A DNA stretch of 64,000 nucleotides from a bacterium. GTDB taxonomy: Bacteria > Electryoneota > Electryoneia > Electryoneales > Electryoneaceae. A program made the position numbers and the translations under genes. Shown here one piece after another: positions 37,630 through 45,127 of the stretch. Position 1 is the first letter of the stretch, and every line of letters starts with the position of its first letter. The notes beneath the pieces are model-generated. The model had not been told where the DNA came from and made no database searches. It saw nothing but the letters and a program-made list of their open reading frames with translations. The stretch covers positions 1 through 64,000 of the forward strand of contig JAHLLH010000013.1 of assembly GCA_020444265.1 (NCBI GenBank), given 5' to 3'.

Positions 37630-39572
37630 CGATCATGCCATTCTTGTCGCTCCTCCATCTCCTTTTCTTTCTCCATCTGATCAGCGATTATCTGGGCACG
37701 TTCCACAAGCTGGAGAAATTCTGCACGATACCCGTTATCGTCAGCACCTTTGCTCTTTTTCCCCAGTTCGAGCACCTGTTCAAAGGTTGCTTCGCCGGCG
37801 TACTCGCTTTCGCGCAACAGGAGGGCGAACTCTGCTACGGAGGTCGCAAAGCGGAAATCATCGCTGGTTTTCTTTAGTGGGAGGTGTTTGGCAGCAATCT
37901 GAATATCCCTGCGCAGGCTTGTACTCCCCTCAGGTTCCTTGTATCGGAAGGCTAAGTTTGCCAACTCTCCACTCCGTTCAGCCGCTGAGTTCAGTTTGGT
38001 CTGCTGGTATTTCAAACCCGTAGTACCGGTAACCTCCGATGCACCACTTTTAGCCGGGATGATCTCATAGAAAGCGGTCACTGAATGGCCCGCTCCCATC
38101 TCGCCGCCATCCTTGGTATCATCGTCAAATTCTTCATCTTCCAGAAGCCGGTTTTCGTAGCCAAGCAGACGATATTCCGATACGTAAAAGGGATTAAATT
38201 CGATCTGCAACTTGACATCTTTCGCCACAGTGTACAACCCGCCCAACTCCTTGACGAGGGATTTTTTTGCCTCGTTCAAGTTATCAATGTAGCTGTAGTT
38301 ACCGTTGCCCTTATCCGCCAGCAATTCCATCCGGTTGTCTTTCAGATTGCCCTGACCAAACCCGAGCACGGTGAGGAAGATGTTGGACTCACGCTTCTCC
38401 GTGATCAGCTTTTCAAGCCCACCCATGTCCGAAATACCAACGTTGAAGTCACCATCCGTGGCGAGAATCACACGGTTGTTACCATCTTCAATAAAATTCT
38501 CTCCTGCGACTTGGTACGCTTTGATGATTCCGCTCGCACCGGCTGTCGAACCACCTGCCCTCAATCGATCCAGCGCTTCACGAATGTTCGCCTTTTCGCT
38601 ACCTGGCGTCGAGGATAAAACGGTCCCGGATCGACCTGCATAGGTTACGATCGCGATACGGTCCTCTTCTCTGATCGCATCCACCAGCAGGTTCATGCCC
38701 GAGACCAACAGGGGAAGTTTGTCCGGCGAGTTCATCGAACCCGAGACATCGATCAGGAAGACAAAATTGCTTGGTGGCAGATCCTCTTCCTGCAGGTCAG
38801 GGGTCCGCAATCCTACCCTCAACAGCTGATGATCGCCGTTCCAGGGGCAATCGGATAGGACCGCGTCCATCGCAATTCGGTCATTCCATTCCGGTACCGG
38901 GTAGTTATACTCGAAGTAGTTGACAAATTCTTCGAGGCGGACTGCATCAAACGGTGGGAGCTGATGCTGATCGAGGTAGCTTCTCATGATCGAATAGGAT
39001 GCACGATCCACATCAATCGCAAAGGTCGACAAAGGCGAGACGAGTGTGGAGAGGTATGGATTCTCTACAAAATGTCCGTACTCTTCGTTCCCCGCATCGG
39101 CACGTCCGCCAAATTCACCTGAGCGGCGGTAGGGCAAATGAAACCTTCCTGACCCTATACCTGGAATGCGTGTGGCCATGGCCCTGGATGAGACATCAAG
39201 TTCCACCGATGGCATGCTGTAGACTGTCGTTACCTCTTCCAATTGGAAGGCAGAAGAGACAAGTTCAAATTCCAGGAGCGTAGTTCTGGATTCACTGAGG
39301 ACTACATCCGTTATCGTCTGTCTGGTATAGCCTACTGCTGAGGCAGAAATAGTATAGGTGCCGACAGGAACCGCAAGGATTACAAATCGCCCATCCAAAT
39401 CTGTTGATGCTCCTCGGCCAGTCCCCTCGATTATCACATTGGCGCCAATAATCGGATCACCCGTCCCTTTTTCCACGACGCTACCGACAATCTTGCCGGA
39501 TTGAGCATGAAGTTGAGGAACAAGCAATACAAGAAGAAGAAGGACAAAAATAGAATAGCGAACATGTTTCAT
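37626..39572 (-). CDS. VWA-domain protein with N-terminal carboxypeptidase-regulatory-like domain (YfbK-like)
   Basis: A 648-residue exported protein. Signal peptide (ending LHAQSG), then a carboxypeptidase-regulatory-like domain at about 27-105 (GANVIIEGTGRGASTDLDGRF), a linker, a conserved pre-VWA domain (about 180-265, FAIDVDRASYSIMRSYL), and a von Willebrand A domain whose MIDAS starts at Asp275 in DVSGSM, with TDGDFNVG later. The C-terminus (about 470-640) is the DUF3520-type extension seen in YfbK proteins. MIDAS residues look intact, so it probably binds a partner in a metal-dependent way. ATG 39572 follows GGAGG. It heads a coupled three-gene unit ending in recQ. Confidence 0.88.
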   Translation of the reverse strand: MKHVRYSIFVLLLLVLLVPQLHAQSGKIVGSVVEKGTGDPIIGANVIIEGTGRGASTDLDGRFVILAVPVGTYTISASAVGYTRQTITDVVLSESRTTLLEFELVSSAFQLEEVTTVYSMPSVELDVSSRAMATRIPGIGSGRFHLPYRRSGEFGGRADAGNEEYGHFVENPYLSTLVSPLSTFAIDVDRASYSIMRSYLDQHQLPPFDAVRLEEFVNYFEYNYPVPEWNDRIAMDAVLSDCPWNGDHQLLRVGLRTPDLQEEDLPPSNFVFLIDVSGSMNSPDKLPLLVSGMNLLVDAIREEDRIAIVTYAGRSGTVLSSTPGSEKANIREALDRLRAGGSTAGASGIIKAYQVAGENFIEDGNNRVILATDGDFNVGISDMGGLEKLITEKRESNIFLTVLGFGQGNLKDNRMELLADKGNGNYSYIDNLNEAKKSLVKELGGLYTVAKDVKLQIEFNPFYVSEYRLLGYENRLLEDEEFDDDTKDGGEMGAGHSVTAFYEIIPAKSGASEVTGTTGLKYQQTKLNSAAERSGELANLAFRYKEPEGSTSLRRDIQIAAKHLPLKKTSDDFRFATSVAEFALLLRESEYAGEATFEQVLELGKKSKGADDNGYRAEFLQLVERAQIIADQMEKEKEMEERQEWHDR

Positions 39573-39731
39573 GGCAGCCTCCTCAAAGGGCAGATCACGG
39601 GAAAAATGCCAGCATCCGTTAGCATCGTGTGGCTTTGATCAAAATCTGCAAGTCGATCCTGTGATTGTCTTGTGTGGTACGTACGGAAGAGGGAGACGGA
39701 ACAACCGTTCAGGTGACCCTCTTCCACCTTA

Positions 39732-40415
39732 TTACTCCTTAACGATCAATGGAAAACGTCGGTAGAGTCGGTAGACGATCTTGCATAGCAGGTCACCCGT
39801 CTCGCTCCATGAACCTTCGATGTGCGTGACGTCCACGTACAGGGTTTCCCCAACATCTTCTGTGCGCCCCACATAAGGAGAATCCCAGCCAATCTTTTCG
39901 AGTCCCCATTCCTGTTGCTTCAGTACATCCACTTGGAGTTGGAACCCAGGTGTCATGCCACCAAGCGATAGGGTATCACCCACATGGAATGCTGCGGGCA
40001 GGGATAGCTGGTCGAGACGTTGGTGCGGATACTCGTCCGTCCAGTTGAAGATCAAACCATCCACATCCAGCATCAAAGGCCAGTTCTCGTCAGCATCTGG
40101 AAGTGTGCTCATTTGGCCAACGTAAAACCCATTTTCGATCTGTTCCTCGAGCGTCACTTCCCCAGCTTCAAGAATCGCGTTGTAGACCGGGTCAACTATA
40201 ATGGTTGTGCTGCTGAAGATAAAGCTGTCCCGTTCTTCGATTTGCCGGTTCAAACTCGCCTGGTAGCGAGTGGTTTCGTCCCCAGTCGTATCATCCGAAT
40301 GAAGGAAGACGTTCATCTCGAGGAAATAGCTGGTGGTATTCTCGGAAGAACCGCAGCCAGTCAACATGACCATCGCAGTTATCAGCACGAGGGTGAGCAA
40401 GAGACGTTTCATCAT
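39732..40415 (-). CDS. Predicted lipoprotein, function unknown
   Basis: A 227-residue protein with a lipoprotein signal peptide (LLLTLVLITAMVMLTGC; Cys21 as lipid anchor). The rest is soluble and beta-rich, without recognised domains. It overlaps the stop of the upstream lipoprotein gene by ATGA. The two products probably work together at the membrane. ATG 40412 is an alternative start. Confidence 0.7.
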   Translation of the reverse strand: MMKRLLLTLVLITAMVMLTGCGSSENTTSYFLEMNVFLHSDDTTGDETTRYQASLNRQIEERDSFIFSSTTIIVDPVYNAILEAGEVTLEEQIENGFYVGQMSTLPDADENWPLMLDVDGLIFNWTDEYPHQRLDQLSLPAAFHVGDTLSLGGMTPGFQLQVDVLKQQEWGLEKIGWDSPYVGRTEDVGETLYVDVTHIEGSWSETGDLLCKIVYRLYRRFPLIVKE

Positions 40416-41179
40416 TGTTCCTCCCCTGCTTCACTTGGTTCCACAACAACTGAAGATCCCAGCAGCGTTCTTCGGTAGATGGGGGTAACAGTCCCCAGGT
40501 CAGCTGCTTCGAGCATGCTGCTCTCGCTGATGATCTCCCACTGAAGTCTCCAGTAAAGCGTCATTCCAACAGGCAGGTTTTCCATGGACACGAGGAGAGA
40601 ATCATAGTTGCTCACCATTTCTCCATAGCTGGTCAGCAAGGAATCTTCCTGATCACTCACCAGCTCAAGGCTCAGATGCGCACCGCTGTTCAACCCCCTG
40701 TTGAAACCTATCTGAAAGCTGCTCGGAACAGAATCCGGTAAAGCAACCGTTTCCCAATGGAGAATGTCACGGAACCCGTTGAAGCTGCCGGTTCCACTGT
40801 TGGTTGCTCCGATCAACAGATGGTAAGCGGGGTCCTCCGTGTCCAGTTCAAAATCATCGTTGCCAAACCAGCCATCCTCGTTTTGCCGTTCGAAACGGAC
40901 ACCGTTCACCTCGACCAAAACGGTGTTATCCGGAGCGACCAGCCGGTCGCTGCTCCGCTGCGGCGATTTGCTGACAAAAACGTAGACCTGTTCCTGGGGT
41001 GTCGGATCTGGCCATTGCACCAGCGAATCGAAATAGATATCCGCACTGAACTTGTCGAAGTGAAGCGTGCAGCCGGAGAACGGCAGCAGCAAAATTGGAA
41101 GAAGGGGGAGGAAAAAACTCGACCAACGTGCACGAAAAGTGTCACCGGGCGGGGGTGCAGGAATGCGAAGCCAGTGCAT
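40412..41179 (-). CDS. Predicted lipoprotein, function unknown
   Basis: A 255-residue protein with a basic N-terminus, a hydrophobic stretch (FFLPLLPILLLPFSGC) and a lipobox cysteine at about residue 37. The mature part contains an imperfect beta-sandwich-like pattern (VYVFVSKSPQ, VLVEVNGVRFERQ, FQIGFNRGLNSGAHLSLEL). No family is recognised. The long N-region before the hydrophobic core suggests the start may be slightly downstream. It is the first gene of a two-gene unit and divergent from the gene at 41307. Confidence 0.65.
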   Translation of the reverse strand: MHWLRIPAPPPGDTFRARWSSFFLPLLPILLLPFSGCTLHFDKFSADIYFDSLVQWPDPTPQEQVYVFVSKSPQRSSDRLVAPDNTVLVEVNGVRFERQNEDGWFGNDDFELDTEDPAYHLLIGATNSGTGSFNGFRDILHWETVALPDSVPSSFQIGFNRGLNSGAHLSLELVSDQEDSLLTSYGEMVSNYDSLLVSMENLPVGMTLYWRLQWEIISESSMLEAADLGTVTPIYRRTLLGSSVVVEPSEAGEEQ

Positions 41180-41306
41180 TGGAACTCCATCTGATTGGGG
41201 GATGCTGCTTCTTTAAGATTGGCTCTTTTCTGTTCAAGATCAAGGGGTTAAACACACCTTTTGTAGATATCAGCCGTTGTAAATCGCGGGCGGAAGGTGA
41301 CTACCC

Positions 41307-42242
41307 TTGACTGGTTTTACGTTGTACGTTTGTGAATCAGCTCATCAACCCGGCAGATCGATGACCCCATCCGCCTGGCAACACCATACTGTCCTCGCCG
41401 TGAGCGGAATCCCCGGCTCGGGACGGGCCGACCTGATGCATCAGCTGGCGACCGCGCTGGCAAAACAGTCGATCAACGTGGCGCTCGTGATTCAGGAGCA
41501 GAACAATTCGGAGCCGGACAGGAAGCGGGAGTATTCCCTCGCCCTCACATCGAAAAACAAATTGGAACTGCACCTCGATCTGCACGACGGCCTGGAGGAT
41601 ACTCTCCGTCTGCTGGCACCCCTCCACGACCTCGTGCTTGTCGAGGGGGATGCAACCACATCCCTCCCAAAACTATGGTTGGACCACCCTGATGAGGCGG
41701 GAACAAAACAGGATGCCGACCTGGTACTCGAACAGTTTGCACCCGGTGCAAGCCGTCTCCCAGCCACCCTTTCCTTTGTACAGAACTGGTTGATGTCTGC
41801 CTGGATCAACCGTCCGGTGATGGTCGCGATTCACCGTGCAACAGCCCATTCGGAGGAGAACGACTCCTCCCTCCTGCACCATGTCGCTCTGGTCACCAAC
41901 CTCTCGAATCGGGATGACACTCTGCTGCTCGATTTTCCGACTGGGGATGATCTACCCGGGGGCGAAGCGTTGTTGCGAACCCTTCGTTCACGACCCGGCT
42001 CCGCATGGCTGCTGGCTGGAACGGAGGATGAACTGCCCGATGAAGAGCGGATGAAAACGCTGTTTGAAGCTCGTAGACCGGGGCGTTGGATCATCGGATT
42101 CGTGGCAGACGACAAGACTTTGCTCCCCCTGCTGCTCGAACCACAGGCAATCCCCATCCTTGAGCATTTTAATGGCGAATTAGATAAGTTGCTTCAGCAC
42201 CCTTGCTTTTATCCAATCGTTCAAGCCGAAACCGCTGAATAG
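41307..42242 (+). CDS. MobB-like P-loop protein with degenerate Walker A
   Basis: A protein of about 311 residues. The N-terminal half resembles MobB (molybdopterin-guanine dinucleotide biosynthesis) and related NTPases: strand TVLAVSGIPGSGRADL, helix, then VALVIQEQ, and a later HDLVLVEGDA. The Walker A reads SGIPGSGRA, with Arg for Lys and Ala for Ser/Thr, so nucleotide hydrolysis is doubtful. The C-terminal third (DDLPGGEALLRTLRSRPGSAWLLAG, LEPQAIPILEHFNGELDKLL) recalls the end of MobA. TTG 41307 has AAGGTG upstream; ATG 41361 lacks a ribosome-binding site but begins the conserved region. No other molybdenum gene is near. Confidence 0.5.
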   Translation: MTGFTLYVCESAHQPGRSMTPSAWQHHTVLAVSGIPGSGRADLMHQLATALAKQSINVALVIQEQNNSEPDRKREYSLALTSKNKLELHLDLHDGLEDTLRLLAPLHDLVLVEGDATTSLPKLWLDHPDEAGTKQDADLVLEQFAPGASRLPATLSFVQNWLMSAWINRPVMVAIHRATAHSEENDSSLLHHVALVTNLSNRDDTLLLDFPTGDDLPGGEALLRTLRSRPGSAWLLAGTEDELPDEERMKTLFEARRPGRWIIGFVADDKTLLPLLLEPQAIPILEHFNGELDKLLQHPCFYPIVQAETAE

Positions 42243-42346
42243 GTGGGACGAAGGACACAAGTTGTACAGCCAGTATCGAACTATTTGTCGAATTGCAGTT
42301 TCACACGTATCTTTCATTTTCCCCGCCACACTGAAGGGTGTACCTC

Positions 42347-45112
42347 ATGCCGTTGGGTTGGAATCGCATACATTTACTACTCGCATCTGTTGCCATCCTT
42401 TTCGTGTCAACGATTCACACCAAAGACCTCAGGGCTGAGCCAGCGTTCACGCCTTCCTTGAAGGACGCTCCCCGCGGCCCTGTCGCATCCCCTTTTCCTT
42501 ACCGATCGTTTGCCGACATCCAGGCAGAAAACCGTGTCCATGATGTCGGCAATATCCGTGTCAACGTTGCTAACTGGGGTTATATCGGCAACAAACAGCC
42601 GAACCTGGACGGCAACATGCTGGACCCATGCACGGGCGACTGGGCACCGCAATTTGAATACCCGAGTGGCAGCGGGGTGCAGTATCTCTGGCAGTCCGGT
42701 GTCTGGATCGGGGCGGTCATCCGTGAAGAAGCTTTCGAATACCCTCGGGTAAGCGAGGGGGTTTCTCCGACCACCTTTGAGACAGAAATGTATCCCGGCC
42801 CTCCTCCGGGCAACGGGATTGTGGAGCGATCCACCCGTGCAAACGCGTTCAACTGCCTCGGTGATTTTGTCAGCGACCCGCTGGCAGTCTCCGAACAGGA
42901 TTTTTATGCCGTTTACAGCGATACCCATCGAGTCCGTCCGGGCGGTTCGACCATCGACAACCCAACCGACGGTCAGCACATTCCTCTTGGTATCAAGGTG
43001 ACCCAACGTTCCTATGCCTGGTCCTACAACTACGCCAGTGATTTTATCCTGATTGATTACGAGATTGAGAATATCGCGGACAAGTACCTTAAAAATGTCT
43101 ACGTGGGCCTGTATGTGGATGGGGATGTCGGTTCGATCAACGAGGCGACACGTTACAACGATGACCTATGCGGGTTCATCCGGAACTTCACCTACCGACC
43201 GGAGGGGTCTCAGGATTCGGTCAACCTCACGATCAACTCCGCATGGATCGCAGACAATGATGGTCGAGCGGTGGGTGTTTCTTCCGGAAGCAATTTCGAC
43301 AGCCCAGATGTCGTCGGCGCCCGGGTCGTCCGCGCCCCAAACCCGAAACTGCGTACATCCTTCAACTGGTGGGTGACCGGATCAAGCAATGAACTCGATT
43401 ATGGACCAGCCTGGGTGGATGATCATTCACGCGGGGACTGGACACGCGACCAGGGCACGCCCTACGGCGATGAACGTCGCTATTTTCTTCTCTCCAACCG
43501 TGAATTCGATTTTGACCAGGTCTACGTCGATGAACCGGCTTACATCAGGAACAACCCACAAAGATTCGTCGATCGGTTTACTGGGGAAGTGCAGGAGGAA
43601 CACGAGTGGCGTCCAACCACTCTCCCAAATCCCATTTCCGTAGCATCGGGTTTTGATACTCGCTACTTGCTCTCCTGGGGACCGTTGGGAGTCTTCGATT
43701 ACATCGACGAAGCTGGGGAACGTGTATATCGTCTGAACCCTGGGGAACGATTCTCAATGACCGTCGCCTTTGTCGGTGGTCGCAATTTCCACGACCGGAA
43801 CAACTTTCAATCTTCGAATACCCTGATCGACCCGACCAAGTACAATTACCTCGATTTTCAGGTCAATGCCGACTGGGCCGCCAAGGTGTACGACAACCCG
43901 ATGATTGACACAAATGGGGACACATGGTTCGGGGAAGATGCAGGGCTGGATGGTCTTTTCGGATTGATCCCGGGCGACTCGATCAGCTTCACCAGCTATG
44001 ATGGAACACTCGTGGAAGCGATCTATCCCGGTGCAGATGAGGGAGAGGGTGATGGCATCCTCCAGCAGGAAGAAGATGAAGCACCCCGTCCTCAGAAATA
44101 CGACTACACCGTCCTGAACAATCTGCTCGATGCCGGTGATGGCGAACCGGACTTCCAGGGGCCTCCCCCACCTCCTTCACCCCAGATCAGATTCCGGACA
44201 GAGGGCAATGTCCTCTACCTGCAATGGAGTCCCTTTCCGAGTGAGGATTCGACGTACACGGACCCATTCTCGCACCTCAACGACTTTGAAGGTTACCGGA
44301 TCTACGTCTCCAACTCGGGGCTCGAAACGGAATACAGTTTCCTCGCTGAATTCGACAAGGTCAATTTCGCTTATTTCAGCGACGATGACAGCCTGATGAC
44401 CGTACCGGTCGGTCCAGAAGTGATCCCGGGTTTATCCCCCTTTGTGATCCATGAAACACCGGATGGAGAAGAAATCCAGGGCTTTCTGGCACCAGTCGGG
44501 AACAACATCGGAATGGATGATATTACGGTGAGTGACTCGCTCTATGAATATCGGGTCGGGGCCGTGAACGCACTTATCCCACGCTACTATGCGATTACCG
44601 CCTATGACTATGGTGATCCTCGTTCCGGTATTGAGCCGCTGGAAAGTGCCAAGGCAATCAGCTCCACCTTCATTGCTCCATCTGGCAATCCTGACCGTAA
44701 GCCGGGAGTCGTCCCAAATCCATATCGTGGCGACCAGAATTACACGCAGCACTTCCTCCCATTGACCTTCAATAACATTGACACCTCCTTCGTCTCCTGG
44801 GAGAATCGGGATGATGGCACCCCCGAGTTTTACGGACAGACAGATCGTCGAATCTACTTCTACAATCTGCCAGCGAAATGCATGATCCGTATCTTTACTG
44901 TATCTGGGGATTTGGTCCAGATGATCCAACACGATTCCGGTGTCAGGACGAGTCGTCTAAGCCAGTGGAATGCGGCCCATGCAGAACCCTGGAACCTGAA
45001 CAACAGGAACAGTCAACAAGTCTCGTCTGGATTATATCTCTTTAGTGTGGAGGATCTCACCCCGGGGAATCGAGGTGACATCAATGTCGGCAAGTTTGTG
45101 ATTATTCGCTAA
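42347..45112 (+). CDS. Large secreted protein with C-terminal sorting-like domain
   Basis: A 921-residue exported protein. The signal peptide (IHLLLASVAILFVST) is followed by regions rich in aromatic and acidic residues, including beta modules around EFEYPSGSGVQYLWQSGVWIG-like and FLLSNREFDFDQVYVDEPAY-like segments. Near residue 650 is a fibronectin-like module (LYLQWSPFPSEDSTYTDPF). The last about 120 residues (VVPNPYRGDQNYTQHFLPL; ...VSGLYLFSVED...VGKFVIIR) match the C-terminal domain of exported FCB proteins that ends with a basic residue. Function unknown; possibly a cell-surface or released structural protein. ATG 42347 is eight bases after AAGGG. Confidence 0.75.
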   Translation: MPLGWNRIHLLLASVAILFVSTIHTKDLRAEPAFTPSLKDAPRGPVASPFPYRSFADIQAENRVHDVGNIRVNVANWGYIGNKQPNLDGNMLDPCTGDWAPQFEYPSGSGVQYLWQSGVWIGAVIREEAFEYPRVSEGVSPTTFETEMYPGPPPGNGIVERSTRANAFNCLGDFVSDPLAVSEQDFYAVYSDTHRVRPGGSTIDNPTDGQHIPLGIKVTQRSYAWSYNYASDFILIDYEIENIADKYLKNVYVGLYVDGDVGSINEATRYNDDLCGFIRNFTYRPEGSQDSVNLTINSAWIADNDGRAVGVSSGSNFDSPDVVGARVVRAPNPKLRTSFNWWVTGSSNELDYGPAWVDDHSRGDWTRDQGTPYGDERRYFLLSNREFDFDQVYVDEPAYIRNNPQRFVDRFTGEVQEEHEWRPTTLPNPISVASGFDTRYLLSWGPLGVFDYIDEAGERVYRLNPGERFSMTVAFVGGRNFHDRNNFQSSNTLIDPTKYNYLDFQVNADWAAKVYDNPMIDTNGDTWFGEDAGLDGLFGLIPGDSISFTSYDGTLVEAIYPGADEGEGDGILQQEEDEAPRPQKYDYTVLNNLLDAGDGEPDFQGPPPPPSPQIRFRTEGNVLYLQWSPFPSEDSTYTDPFSHLNDFEGYRIYVSNSGLETEYSFLAEFDKVNFAYFSDDDSLMTVPVGPEVIPGLSPFVIHETPDGEEIQGFLAPVGNNIGMDDITVSDSLYEYRVGAVNALIPRYYAITAYDYGDPRSGIEPLESAKAISSTFIAPSGNPDRKPGVVPNPYRGDQNYTQHFLPLTFNNIDTSFVSWENRDDGTPEFYGQTDRRIYFYNLPAKCMIRIFTVSGDLVQMIQHDSGVRTSRLSQWNAAHAEPWNLNNRNSQQVSSGLYLFSVEDLTPGNRGDINVGKFVIIR

Positions 45113-45127
45113 ACAGCTGGCTTACCA

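Noticed and set aside
35090..39572. VWA protein plus RecQ as an anti-phage defence island
   Set aside because: The VWA protein is exported and YfbK-like, and there is no nuclease, ATPase partner, restriction gene or other defence gene nearby.
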